A DNA stretch of 64,000 nucleotides from Shewanella sp. UCD-KL12 (lineage in GTDB: Bacteria; Pseudomonadota; Gammaproteobacteria; Enterobacterales; Shewanellaceae). The notes beneath the pieces were generated by a model that saw nothing but the letters and a program-made list of their open reading frames with translations, ran no database searches and was not told where the DNA came from. The stretch is from the NCBI RefSeq assembly GCF_001957125.1, contig NZ_MPHJ01000018.1, positions 1 through 64,000 on the forward strand. Direction: 5' to 3'. Position numbers and translations under genes: made by a program. The number at the start of each line of letters is the position of its first letter. Positions within the stretch are counted from its first letter, which is position 1. Of this stretch, positions 26,329-35,123 are shown piece after piece.

Positions 26329-26362
26329 AAAACGGGCTTTCCACTACTGGAAAGCCCGTTTT
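26329..26362. terminator. Strong terminator after fis
   Basis: A 14-bp perfect stem AAAACGGGCTTTCC / GGAAAGCCCGTTTT with a 6-nt loop, flanked by T-rich sequence when read leftward. It ends the dusB-fis operon. Confidence 0.95.
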
Positions 26363-26387
26363 AATACAACAAGTTAAGACGTTAGTC

Positions 26388-26693
26388 TTAGTTCATGCCG
26401 TACTTTTTTAATTTCTTACGCAGAGTACCGCGGTTGATACCTAGCATGTTAGCTGCACGAGTCTGGTTGCCACGTGTGTGCTGCATGATGATATCAAGCA
26501 GAGGAGCTTCAACTTCGCTCAACACCATTTCATATACTTCTTCAGCTTCTTGACCGTCCATCTGGGCGAAAAAGTTTGTTACAGCGCGCTTTACAGCGTC
26601 ACGTAGTAACTGAGGCTTGATAGTACCGTTAGCTGTTTCGATTTTGCCAACTGTAAGCTGATGAGTTTCTGTGTTAGTAGTCTGATCAAACAT
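26388..26693 (-). CDS. fis: DNA-binding protein Fis
   Basis: 101 residues. A nucleoid protein that bends DNA and controls growth-linked transcription, including rRNA genes. The C-terminal helix-turn-helix is nearly identical to E. coli Fis (NQTRAANMLGINRGTLRKKL), and the N-terminal arm follows the family. It lies 18 bp after dusB, the usual dusB-fis operon, and a strong terminator follows. Confidence 0.98.
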   Translation of the reverse strand: MFDQTTNTETHQLTVGKIETANGTIKPQLLRDAVKRAVTNFFAQMDGQEAEEVYEMVLSEVEAPLLDIIMQHTRGNQTRAANMLGINRGTLRKKLKKYGMN

Positions 26694-26711
26694 TCGTATT
26701 CTGCTCTTTAA

Positions 26712-27680
26712 TTAATTCTGTGCAATTTCATCAAAATAGCGTTCCACCGCGGAACACTGCTCTTTAACAGTTTCCAGCCGATTGAATTCGGCGCGGAATG
26801 GACGCTGTTCTTCTTGGTCCAAATACCATCCAACATGTTTTCTAGCAAATCGGATGCCCTTATATTCACCGTAAAGTTCATATAAGTTCCTGAGATGTTC
26901 CAGCATCACTTGACGCTTTTCATCCATCTCAACAGGCGCTAGCTTGTTACCCGTTTCCAGGTAATGTTGGATCTCTCGGAAAATCCAAGGCCGTCCTTGG
27001 GCACCTCGACCTATCATGAGAGCATCGACACCCGTATGTTCCAGCACAAAACGTGCCTTCTCTGGGGTGACAATATCTCCATTAGCAACCACTGGGATCG
27101 AGATATTCTGTTTAATAGCCTTAATCGTGTCGTATTCAGCATCGCCTTTATACATGCACTGCCTAGTTCGGCCGTGTACGGCAAGCGAAGCGATACCACA
27201 CTCTTGGGCTATCTGGGCGATTTGAACACCATTCCTGTGCTCTGGAGCCCAACCGGTTCGAATTTTCAGGGTCACTGGTACATCTACAGCTGCTACCACG
27301 GCTTGTAAAATTGCTTTTACCTGCACAGGGTCTTGCAGCAGTGCTGAACCAGCTAGCTTTCTATTCACTTTCTTAGCAGGACAACCCATATTGATATCGA
27401 TGATTTGTGCTCCCTGTTGTACATTGACAACAGCGGCGTTAGCCATCAATTCAGGATCGGCGCCTGCGATCTGCACTGAGCGTATCCCGTTTTCACCAGC
27501 ATGACTCATGCGCTGGCGGCTTTTATCTGTATCCCAAACATCTGGATTTGATGAAAGCATCTCCGACACCGCCATGGCTGCGCCATAACGAATACAGAGA
27601 TTTCTAAAAGGTTGGTCTGTGACACCTGCCATTGGTGCCACGATCAACCGGTTTTTCAGTTGATAGGGTCCAATCTGCAT
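26712..27680 (-). CDS. dusB: tRNA-dihydrouridine synthase B
   Basis: 322 residues. FMN-dependent reduction of a D-loop uridine in tRNA. The signature DINMGCPAKKVNRKLAGSAL carries the catalytic cysteine; VTLKIRTGWAPEHRNG, VHGRTRQCMYKG and ALMIGRGAQGRPWIF are also present. The frame has an ATG three codons earlier, but the family N-terminus is MQIGPYQLKNRL. First gene of the dusB-fis operon. Confidence 0.97.
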   Translation of the reverse strand: MQIGPYQLKNRLIVAPMAGVTDQPFRNLCIRYGAAMAVSEMLSSNPDVWDTDKSRQRMSHAGENGIRSVQIAGADPELMANAAVVNVQQGAQIIDINMGCPAKKVNRKLAGSALLQDPVQVKAILQAVVAAVDVPVTLKIRTGWAPEHRNGVQIAQIAQECGIASLAVHGRTRQCMYKGDAEYDTIKAIKQNISIPVVANGDIVTPEKARFVLEHTGVDALMIGRGAQGRPWIFREIQHYLETGNKLAPVEMDEKRQVMLEHLRNLYELYGEYKGIRFARKHVGWYLDQEEQRPFRAEFNRLETVKEQCSAVERYFDEIAQN

Positions 27681-27801
27681 TCTCAACATACCTTGCGCTT
27701 CAAAGGGGCGCTATAGTACGCCTTTTTTGAGCTGGTGAAAAGGTCAATAAATAACCTGAGGGCAACTTTTTTTCTTGACTTTTAAAAGGGGGGAATACAG
27801 A

Positions 27802-27822
27802 GGCGACACAAGGCGTGTCGCC
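27802..27822 (-). terminator. Hairpin after prmA
   Basis: Stem GGCGACAC / GTGTCGCC with a 5-nt loop, just after the prmA stop (reading left). There is no direct T-tract, so it is a weak or Rho-assisted terminator. Confidence 0.55.
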
Positions 27823-27830
27823 CAATACAG

Positions 27831-28712
27831 CTATTTACGTATTCCTGTCAAGCGACTCCAATCTTCTTTGTGAGCAGGCTCATCCATATCAAACCACTCG
27901 GTATAGAATTCGGCAATCTCGTCGGCTTGCTCTTTTAGTAAACCTGACAGTGCTAATTGACCACCGGGCTTTACTTTATCAGCGATTAATGGGGCGAGTT
28001 CGCGTAGAGGCCCTGCAAGAATGTTGGCAACTAAGGTATCGGCCTTTAGATCTGCTGGTTGATCCTCTGGGAGATAAAGGCTGATCTGATCGAGTACATT
28101 ATTACGCTCAGCATTGGCCTTTGACGCTTCAATAGCCTGATAGTCGATATCGATACCTGTAACAGACTTAGCGCCTAGTTTTAGTGCTGCAACTGCTAGA
28201 ATGCCTGAGCCACATCCAAAGTCGATGACCTCTTTATCGCTTAGTTCTAGGCTATCAAGCCACTCAAGGCAGAGTGCTGTTGTTGGATGAGTGCCGGTAC
28301 CGAAGGCTAAACCTGGATCGAGTATGACATTGACCGCTTCTGGGTCAGGGATTGGTCGCCAGCTTGGACAGATCCATAGGCGCTGACCAAATTGGATGGG
28401 GTGGAAGTTATCCATCCATTCGCGCTCCCAATCTTTATCTTCGACTTGTTCAATTTTATGGCTAAAATCACAGCCCAAGTAAGGGAGTAACTTCAGTTGC
28501 TCTACTATGATAGACAAGTCTCTGTCGGCTTCGAACAATGCAGTCAGAACAGTGTGATTCCAAAGTGGTGTTTCACCCAAGGTTGGCTCATAAATGGGTG
28601 TATCTTTACCATCTTCTAAAGTAATAGAAAGTGAACCTTCCTCCATCAGCAGGTCGCTTAGTGCATCTGCATTCTGGCTATCAGTATCAATTTTAAGTTG
28701 GATCCAAGGCAT
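27831..28712 (-). CDS. prmA: Ribosomal protein L11 methyltransferase
   Basis: 293 residues. SAM-dependent trimethylation of ribosomal protein L11. The N-terminal substrate domain starts PWIQLKIDTDSQNADAL. The methyltransferase domain has motif I VIDFGCGSGILAVAALKLGA and the motif LVANILAGPLREL. DPGLAFGTGTHPTT is the classic PrmA segment. It stands alone between dusB and the divergent fumarate reductase locus. Confidence 0.97.
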   Translation of the reverse strand: MPWIQLKIDTDSQNADALSDLLMEEGSLSITLEDGKDTPIYEPTLGETPLWNHTVLTALFEADRDLSIIVEQLKLLPYLGCDFSHKIEQVEDKDWEREWMDNFHPIQFGQRLWICPSWRPIPDPEAVNVILDPGLAFGTGTHPTTALCLEWLDSLELSDKEVIDFGCGSGILAVAALKLGAKSVTGIDIDYQAIEASKANAERNNVLDQISLYLPEDQPADLKADTLVANILAGPLRELAPLIADKVKPGGQLALSGLLKEQADEIAEFYTEWFDMDEPAHKEDWSRLTGIRK

Positions 28713-29137
28713 GGAATCATCTCGTTACATGTAAATTGGTGGCTATTGTATACCCAAGCCACCCTGTAATGCGAATTCCAACAAGTTTACAGGCTCTGTG
28801 CCGCCATAAAGAGAATAGCTAAGCTGCTGCGCAATATGGTAAAGCTGTATTTATCACTTAGATAACACAAGATGTGTCATTTCTGTAGTTATACAGCTGA
28901 TATTTCAGTGATTCTAACTTGTCACTGTTCTGTTTGAAAGATCTTTGTAAGTGTTTGAATTAAGGTGGTTAAATGGTATTACCTTTGTTTTTATTCTGCC
29001 CCATTGTTTGTGACCTGCTTCAAATAGTCACCCTAAATGGTGTGAGCATTATCACGGAATGCTAAGGGGCTTATAGTCTGAGGTCTGGTTATTGATAGAG
29101 TGTAAATTCCGATAATTGGCACTATAAGAAAATAACT
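28713..29137. promoter_or_regulatory. Divergent prmA/frd control region
   Basis: 425 bp without a gene. It holds the promoters of prmA and the frd locus, and the CRP-like site at 29038-29059. No clear FNR box (TTGAT-N4-ATCAA) was found. Confidence 0.55.
29038..29059 (+). promoter_or_regulatory. CRP-like binding site upstream of the frd locus
   Basis: Core TGTGAGCATTATCACG: both half-sites match the CRP consensus in 9 of 10 positions at the correct 6-bp spacing. The centre is about 90 bp before the first start codon. CRP is known to control anaerobic respiration genes in Shewanella, so activation is inferred. Confidence 0.78.
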
Positions 29138-29857
29138 GTGAGAACTCTACTACCTGCATCTAGCGTACCTGGAATCGCTGGACATCCATGGTCTGCGAAA
29201 GCGGACAAAATTCAAAGTGCTACAGGTATCTTATTAGGATGCTTTTTACTGGCACACCTGCATTTTGAGTCCAGCATATTGCTAGGTAAAGAGGCCTTTT
29301 ATCAGGTCGTACAAATATTAGAGGGAGGCATGTTTAGTGAGACTGGACATGGTTTTCCAGTCGTCACAAAAGTGTTCTCGATCTTCATTATGTTAGTGGT
29401 GATGTTGCATGCAGCTGTAGCGCTTAGGCGTTTTCCTGCGCAGCTTGGTCAGTGGCGAGCACTACGCCGACATATGAATGGGATAAATCATAAAGATAGC
29501 CATGCTTGGTTTTGGCAGTTAGTAACAGGGTTTATTCTATTTTTCTTAGCCCCAGTACATATTTTTACCATGATCACTAACCCAGAGATTGGCCCGCACT
29601 TGTCTGCTGAGCGTGTTTACCATGCTAATGCTTGGTTGCTGTACGCTTTACTGCTTCCTGCTGTTGTAATTCATGCCATGATTGGTCTCTATCGTGTTGC
29701 GGTTAAGTGGGGGATCACGGCCAATCGAACAGGCTTACGTAAGCTGGCTAAGATCATGATTGTCTACCTCATCACCATAGGTGTGTTGAGCCTCGTTTCG
29801 TATATCTATATCGGCAGCTCACTGACTTTACCTGTTGAGCCGTTTAGCCCCAAATAA
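29138..29857 (+). CDS. Fumarate reductase cytochrome b subunit, paralogue 1 (E180-type residue missing)
   Basis: 239 residues with five membrane segments. It belongs to the Wolinella-type diheme subunit FrdC. The four heme ligands align as His40, His91, His141 and His179. The quinol-oxidation glutamate (Wolinella E66) aligns with Glu62. The E-pathway glutamate (Wolinella E180, two residues before the last heme His) is replaced by Val177 (AVVIHAMIGLYRV). The start is a GTG with a weak ribosome binding site. It is first in the frd locus, 157 bp before a second cytochrome b gene. Which of the two partners FrdAB cannot be told from sequence. Confidence 0.9.
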   Translation: MRTLLPASSVPGIAGHPWSAKADKIQSATGILLGCFLLAHLHFESSILLGKEAFYQVVQILEGGMFSETGHGFPVVTKVFSIFIMLVVMLHAAVALRRFPAQLGQWRALRRHMNGINHKDSHAWFWQLVTGFILFFLAPVHIFTMITNPEIGPHLSAERVYHANAWLLYALLLPAVVIHAMIGLYRVAVKWGITANRTGLRKLAKIMIVYLITIGVLSLVSYIYIGSSLTLPVEPFSPK

Positions 29858-30014
29858 GATTAAGGGTTAATCATTTATTGCTAGATTAGAGGATGATTGA
29901 TTATTTAATCTTAGCTTGATCTACCTCACTGTATTGGAGTGATTTGTGAGCGACATTATCAATACCTTTATAAGGTTTTAGGTTATGTAGCAAGTCAACA
30001 ATCAGTGAGGGCTT

Positions 30015-30740
30015 ATGTCAATTAATGATTCAGTAATTGAAAAAAGTACAGAAAATACAATAACAACAAGTACAAATAAACTGATAAGAATCAACCGCTG
30101 GACTGCTTGGCTTGATATGAGTCAGAGCATTACAGGTGTGATTTTAGCGCTATTTTTGTGGACTCACTTGGTGCTGGTCTCATCGATTTTACTCGGTGGT
30201 GATGCAATGACTTGGGTTGCGGGCATGATGGAGCTGAACTTTTTAAGCGCTGATGGCCATGGTTACCCTTGGGTTGTATCCGTTATTGCCATAGGGGTTG
30301 CTGCGCTAGCGTTCATTCATGTACTGGTTGCCCTGCAAAAGCTACCGCTGAGCTTAAAACAGCAGATAGCCTTGCGCAAACAGATGAGCTCAATCAAGCA
30401 TGGTGATACACAGCTATGGGTTTGGCAGGCCATTACTGGAGTGATCATCTTTTTGCTACTGCCTGTGCATCTTTGGCTCATCGGCTCTGCACCTGAAACC
30501 ATAGGTCCATCAGGTTCTGCGCAAAGGATATGGGGAGATGGGGTTTGGTTACTCTACCTGCCTTTATTGCTGAGTGTTGAGCTACATGCGGCAATTGGTG
30601 TGTATCGGGTGGCAATAAAATGGGGTGCGGCGAGAGACCTTAATAGCCGTGCTCGAATGAAGAAGATTAAAACAGTGGTAAGTGTGGTGTTTGTGGTGAT
30701 TGGTGTCGCGTCGTTACTGGCTTTCTTACCCTATGCATGA
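30015..30740 (+). CDS. frdC: Fumarate reductase cytochrome b subunit, paralogue 2 (FrdC)
   Basis: 241 residues, Wolinella FrdC-type with five membrane segments and a longer Ser/Thr/Asn-rich N-terminus. Heme ligands are His51, His102, His152 and His191. Both functional glutamates of the Wolinella enzyme are kept: Glu73 (E66) and Glu189 (E180, in SVELHAAIGVYRV). GAGG lies four bases before the ATG. It would bind two hemes and oxidise menaquinol, handing electrons to FrdB. It is separated from frdA by a 291-bp spacer rich in repeats. Confidence 0.93.
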   Translation: MSINDSVIEKSTENTITTSTNKLIRINRWTAWLDMSQSITGVILALFLWTHLVLVSSILLGGDAMTWVAGMMELNFLSADGHGYPWVVSVIAIGVAALAFIHVLVALQKLPLSLKQQIALRKQMSSIKHGDTQLWVWQAITGVIIFLLLPVHLWLIGSAPETIGPSGSAQRIWGDGVWLLYLPLLLSVELHAAIGVYRVAIKWGAARDLNSRARMKKIKTVVSVVFVVIGVASLLAFLPYA

Positions 30741-31031
30741 TTGACGAGAAGAGTCCGACTCTTAGGGCTAGAGGCTAGGAAAGCTGAGAGCTGCGTCGGT
30801 TATTGTTTCTTACATAACCGACATTTCCGCCATCCATGGCGGTCAGAAGACACTGAACTGATAGAGTTGAGATGATAGCGCTATTAGGGCATAGCCCGTC
30901 GATATAGGCGCAGCCGTCCGAATAGCGGTAGGCCGAAGGCTGTCGTCTTAGCTTCAACTCCTATCGCTTAAAACTTACGACTTAAAACTTACAACTTAAA
31001 AATAGAACCTTACGCTTTATAAGGAGCACGT
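30741..31031. other. Repeat-bearing spacer between cytochrome b genes and frdA
   Basis: 291 bp with no gene, unusually long inside a respiratory operon. It contains a hairpin CCGCCA-TCCA-TGGCGG (30827-30842), further imperfect dyads, and five 7-bp units at 30967-31001. It ends in a strong ribosome binding site for frdA (AAGGAG). Confidence 0.7.
30967..31001. repeat. Heptamer array (CTTAAAA / CTTACRA)5
   Basis: Five contiguous 7-bp units: CTTAAAA, CTTACGA, CTTAAAA, CTTACAA, CTTAAAA. It ends 30 bp before the frdA start codon. Confidence 0.85.
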
Positions 31032-33041
31032 GTGAAACTGATATATACCGATTCTTTAGTGGTTGGCGCTGGACTGGCGGGCTTACGAGTCGCCATCGCC
31101 TCGAAAGAACGCGGACTCGATACTGTTGTTCTATCTCTTATTCCTGCAAAGCGGTCTCATTCGGCTGCGGCACAAGGTGGAATGCAAGCGAGTCTGGGGA
31201 ATACCGTTAAGGGAATGGGTGATGATGAAGACGTTCATTTTCAGGACACGGTAAAAGGTTCTGACTGGGGCTGCGATCAAGATGTGGCGCGTATGTTTGC
31301 CCACTGCGCACCTAAAGCAGTTAGAGAGTTAGCCAACTGGGGCGTGCCTTGGACACGAGTGACAGAAGGCCCTAGGCAGGTCGTTGTTAATGCTGAGAAG
31401 GTGACCATTGAAGAAGCTAAAGAAGCTCACGGATTAATTAATGCCCGTGACTTTGGTGGCACCAAGAAATGGCGAACTTGTTATACCGCTGATGGTACTG
31501 GTCACTCTCTTCTGTATGCGGTTGATAATAAAGCGATATCAATGGATATCCCGGTTCATGAACGCGTTGAAGCGCTAGCACTCATTCATGATGGTAAACG
31601 TTGTCATGGTGTGGTTGCTCGCTGCATGGTCACCGGTGAGTTACGTGCCTATATCGGTAAGTCGACAACAATCGCTACTGGTGGTTATGGGCGTCTTTAT
31701 GAAGTATCAACCAATGCCATTATCTGTGAAGGGATAGGTCAGGCACTCGCTCTTGATACCGGTGTTGCTAAGCTAGGTAATATGGAAGCGGTTCAGTTCC
31801 ATCCGACAGCGATTGTACCTGTTGGCATCTTAACGACTGAAGGTTGCCGCGGTGATGGTGGTTTACTACGAGATAAAGATGGCCATCGCTTTATGCCAGA
31901 TTATGAGCCTGAAAAGAAAGAGCTCGCTTCTCGTGATGTGGTTTCTCGTCGTATGACAGAGCATATGCGTAAAGGCAAAGGGGTCGATAGTCCATACGGG
32001 CCTCACCTCTGGCTTGATATCACCTTGCTTGGTCGCAAGCACGTTGAAACAAACCTGCGTGAAGTGAAAGAGATTTGTGAAAACTTCTTAGGCATAGACC
32101 CTGCCAAAGAGTGGATCCCAGTCCGTCCGACTCAGCACTACTCAATGGGTGGGATTCGTACCGATAAAACGGGTCAAAACCCTCAGCTTAAAGGCCTATT
32201 TAGTGTGGGTGAAGCGGCTTGTTGGGATATGCATGGCTTTAACCGCTTAGGGGGTAACTCACTTGCGGAAACGGTTGTTGGCGGCATGATTATTGGCAAG
32301 TATGTTGCCGATTTCTGTCAGGAAAACACATTAGAGATAGATACCGGTCTTGCTGAATCATTTGTCGATAAGGTACGAGATGAGATTGATGAACTCATCG
32401 AAGGTAAGGGGACTGAAAGTCCATTTGTGCTTAGAAAAGAGATGGAACGTATCATGATGGATTACGTTGGTATCTTCCGTAATGGCCCTGAGCTCGAAAA
32501 GGCCGTTACTGAGCTTCAAGCACTACTAAAACGCTCGCGTGATATCACCCTTAAATGTAAGAAACGTCATGCAAACCCAGAGCTTGTTGAAGCGTTAAGG
32601 GTTAAGCGAATGATTAAAGTTGCCTTAACGGTAGCGTGCGGTGCGGCTGCCCGCACAGAGAGCCGTGGTGCTCATGCACGTGAAGACTTCCCACAGCGTA
32701 ATGATAAAGACTGGTTGAACAGAACGCTATCATGCTGGCCTGATGAAAATGCTTTGTCGCCAGAGCTTAGCTATGAGCAACTTGATGTGATGAAGATGGA
32801 GCTACCGCCAGGATACCGTGGCTATGGTATCAATAATGCGATAGCGCATCCCGATACAGAAAAGCGAGAGCAGGAGATAACTCAGATTCTTAGCGAGTTA
32901 TCTGATGATGCCGATCGACATGATAGACAAAATGCCATTATGCCTTTTGAGGTGCCAGCCTCTTTAGTGGCTAAAAATGAACGTCTCAGTGACACCTTGA
33001 GTGCAGACAGTGAAAGTGCGAGTAGTGAGGGAAATAGTTAA
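31032..33041 (+). CDS. frdA: Fumarate reductase flavoprotein subunit
   Basis: 669 residues. The catalytic subunit carries covalent FAD and reduces fumarate (or oxidises succinate) on the cytoplasmic side. FAD attaches to His43 in RSHSAAAQGG, the same position as in Wolinella FrdA. The active-site segments TEGCRGDGGLL, RPTQHYSMGGI and FNRLGGNSLAETVVGG are present. The C-terminal domain is longer than in E. coli, as in Wolinella. GTG start with AAGGAG five bases before it; its stop codon abuts the frdB start. Confidence 0.96.
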   Translation: MKLIYTDSLVVGAGLAGLRVAIASKERGLDTVVLSLIPAKRSHSAAAQGGMQASLGNTVKGMGDDEDVHFQDTVKGSDWGCDQDVARMFAHCAPKAVRELANWGVPWTRVTEGPRQVVVNAEKVTIEEAKEAHGLINARDFGGTKKWRTCYTADGTGHSLLYAVDNKAISMDIPVHERVEALALIHDGKRCHGVVARCMVTGELRAYIGKSTTIATGGYGRLYEVSTNAIICEGIGQALALDTGVAKLGNMEAVQFHPTAIVPVGILTTEGCRGDGGLLRDKDGHRFMPDYEPEKKELASRDVVSRRMTEHMRKGKGVDSPYGPHLWLDITLLGRKHVETNLREVKEICENFLGIDPAKEWIPVRPTQHYSMGGIRTDKTGQNPQLKGLFSVGEAACWDMHGFNRLGGNSLAETVVGGMIIGKYVADFCQENTLEIDTGLAESFVDKVRDEIDELIEGKGTESPFVLRKEMERIMMDYVGIFRNGPELEKAVTELQALLKRSRDITLKCKKRHANPELVEALRVKRMIKVALTVACGAAARTESRGAHAREDFPQRNDKDWLNRTLSCWPDENALSPELSYEQLDVMKMELPPGYRGYGINNAIAHPDTEKREQEITQILSELSDDADRHDRQNAIMPFEVPASLVAKNERLSDTLSADSESASSEGNS

Positions 33042-33785
33042 ATGAGCCAAGTAGAGACTAAGGGGCGTACCCTAACATTCAATATCTTTCGCTATGATCC
33101 GCAAGAGGCGGGTGATAAACCTAAGATGGTTAAGTATCAGATTGAAGAGACACCGGGCATGACAGTGTTTATTGCACTGAACATGCTTCGCGAGCATCAA
33201 GATACTTCACTTCAGTTTGATTTTGTTTGTCGTGCTGGTATTTGCGGTAGCTGCGCTATGGTGATTAATGGTTTCCCTACGCTTGCATGTCGTACCTTAA
33301 CCAGTAAATACGCTAAAGGTGAGATCACCTTGATGCCTTTACCTGGCTTTGAGTTGATCGGTGATTTATCGGTTAATACGGGCAAATTTATGCGTGAACT
33401 TGCCGAGCGTTTGAAGTTATGGCTTCACCCCGTTGCTGAAGATGCTAATGTGCACAGGCTAGAAGCACCGATGTCACCAGAGGAAGCTGCCAAGCTGTAT
33501 GAGTTGGAGCGCTGTGTAGAGTGCGGTGTTTGTGTATCCGCATGTGCCACTAAGCAGATGCGCGATACCTTTGTTGGTGCCGTAGGCATGATGAAGCTAG
33601 CTCGCTTTGAGCTAGATACTCGAGATGGCCGGAGCGTTGAAGATTTCTATCATGTGATTGGTAACCAAGATGGTGTATTTGGTTGTATGACCTTGCTCGG
33701 TTGTCAGGATAACTGCCCTAAAGACCTGCCGCATATGCAGCAGATAGCTTACCTTCGCCGTAAGATGGCAGTAGCTCAGATATAG
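33042..33785 (+). CDS. frdB: Fumarate reductase iron-sulfur subunit
   Basis: 247 residues. It carries electrons from cytochrome b to FrdA. The [2Fe-2S] cysteines are in CRAGICGSCAM plus the later LAC; the [4Fe-4S] motif is CVECGVCVSAC; the [3Fe-4S] motif includes CMTLLGCQDNCP. It starts directly after frdA, and a strong terminator follows. Confidence 0.96.
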   Translation: MSQVETKGRTLTFNIFRYDPQEAGDKPKMVKYQIEETPGMTVFIALNMLREHQDTSLQFDFVCRAGICGSCAMVINGFPTLACRTLTSKYAKGEITLMPLPGFELIGDLSVNTGKFMRELAERLKLWLHPVAEDANVHRLEAPMSPEEAAKLYELERCVECGVCVSACATKQMRDTFVGAVGMMKLARFELDTRDGRSVEDFYHVIGNQDGVFGCMTLLGCQDNCPKDLPHMQQIAYLRRKMAVAQI

Positions 33786-33825
33786 ACTCAGTGCTTATGT
33801 GTATTGTGTTATTAAGCACTTGAGG

Positions 33826-33858
33826 AAAAAAGCCTGCTATTTAGCAGGCTTTCTTTTT
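33826..33858 (+). terminator. Terminator of the frd operon
   Basis: Stem AAAGCCTGCTA / TAGCAGGCTTT with A and T tracts on either side, 40 bp after frdB. Confidence 0.93.
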
Positions 33859-33908
33859 TAATAAAGAAGCCATAGCATGGTGAAAACCACCTTTAATAAT
33901 TAAATATT

Positions 33909-34805
33909 ATGCAGATAAACGATCTTAAGCTTTTTGTCCGAGTCGCGGATTGTGGCAGCATTACCGCAGCAGCAACTGAGTTGGATATCTCTCCAGCTGC
34001 AGCAAGTGCGGCGCTGAAGCGGCTTGAGAAGCAGTTAGAAACAAGTTTGTTTATTCGTAGTACTCGTAGTTTACGGTTAACCGATGCTGGTGAGCGTTAC
34101 TTGATTCACTGCCGTAGTGCGTTAGCTGATTTGAGCTTAGGTGTACAAGCAATCAATGATGTTAAGGAGAAGGTCTCAGGTGTCGTGAGTTTAGCTGTTC
34201 CTTCTGATGTGGGCAGGAATATTATCCTCCCATGGTTAGATCACTTCCTCGATGAATACCCTGAGCTTAAAATTAGACTGCATATTGGTGATACGTTATC
34301 TGACTTTTATCACGATAAGATAGATGTTGCGTTACGTTCAGGTACCCCAAAAGACTCCTCTTTAGTCGCATTTCAGGTGTGCCAAGCTAATCGTGTATTG
34401 TGTGCCTCACCTGACTATATTGCTAAACACGGCGAGGTGACCTCTTTAGAGCAGCTCACTGAACATAATTGTTTATTCTTTATGTTAGATGATCGTACTC
34501 ATGATCAGTGGCGTTTTATAAAGAATGGCCGTGAGTTTAAGGTAAGGGTAACGGGAAACCGCACCTGCAATGATGCTGAAATCGCAAGGCGATGGGCTGT
34601 CGCAGGAAGAGGGATAGTGTATAAGTCATCGCTAGATTTAGCCGATGATATCTCCAGTGGCAGACTAGTACCTATGCTGACCGATCACACTGGCGAGGCT
34701 GCCGATCTTTATCTCGTTTGCCCTGGCAGGGAGCATGTGACACCCGTTATCTTGCTATTAAGAGAGATGTTGCGGGAGCGGTGTAAGCAGAAGCTAGGGA
34801 AATAG
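33909..34805 (+). CDS. LysR-family transcriptional regulator
   Basis: 298 residues. The N-terminal helix-turn-helix (LKLFVRVADCGSITAAATELDISPAAASAALKRLE, in segments) and the following effector domain are like the CrgA/AaeR-type LysR branch, which often responds to aromatic or aldehyde compounds. No ligand can be named. It is monocistronic after the frd terminator and is followed by a repeat-rich spacer. No strong ribosome binding site is visible. Confidence 0.92.
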   Translation: MQINDLKLFVRVADCGSITAAATELDISPAAASAALKRLEKQLETSLFIRSTRSLRLTDAGERYLIHCRSALADLSLGVQAINDVKEKVSGVVSLAVPSDVGRNIILPWLDHFLDEYPELKIRLHIGDTLSDFYHDKIDVALRSGTPKDSSLVAFQVCQANRVLCASPDYIAKHGEVTSLEQLTEHNCLFFMLDDRTHDQWRFIKNGREFKVRVTGNRTCNDAEIARRWAVAGRGIVYKSSLDLADDISSGRLVPMLTDHTGEAADLYLVCPGREHVTPVILLLREMLRERCKQKLGK

Positions 34806-34883
34806 GGAGCGAGGATAGAGGTGCTAGGGGAGAGGCACGAGGATATGTGGCTAGGAAAACCATCAACCCATTGGCTCATTTAA

Positions 34884-35056
34884 AAAATAGACATAACTCT
34901 TTATTACAGAAAAGCCTGACATAACGTCTATTTTTATCCATGACCCCCAGGGAGGGGGGGAATGTCGTAATGATGTCTGGAACATCTTCGAACCATGGAA
35001 AATAGACATAACTCTTTATTACAGAAAAGCCTGACATAACGTCTATTTTTACCCAT
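34884..35056. repeat. Pair of short elements with inverted ends (AAAATAGAC...GTCTATTTT)
   Basis: Copy A (34884-34941) and copy B (34999-35056) differ at one base. Each has 9-bp inverted ends AAAATAGAC / GTCTATTTT enclosing about 33 bp. A partial third copy starts near 35063. They look like miniature repeats without coding capacity. Confidence 0.85.
34941..34985. repeat. Dispersed repeat copy 2 (CCCCC...GGGGG hairpin family)
   Basis: Related to 21534-21578: same opening TGACC, a CCCCC / GGGGG hairpin instead of CCTCC / GGAGG, and the end TGTCTGGAACAT. It lies between the two inverted-end elements. Confidence 0.7.
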
Positions 35057-35088
35057 CCATGGAAAATAGACATAAATGTTCCTGACAT

Positions 35089-35118
35089 AAAAAAACCGCA
35101 ACGAGTGCGGCTTTCTTT
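35089..35118 (-). terminator. Terminator of rho
   Basis: Stem CCGCA / TGCGG with a 5-nt loop; read leftward it is followed by a run of seven T. A similar hairpin ends hemB at 47004-47030. Confidence 0.88.
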
Positions 35119-35123
35119 ATGCT

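Larger units (their letters stand above)
34806..35123. other. Repeat-rich spacer before rho
   Basis: Contains two 58-bp copies with terminal inverted repeats (34884-34941 and 34999-35056), a third partial copy (35061-35088), one hairpin repeat (34941-34985) and the rho terminator. There is no gene. Confidence 0.8.
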
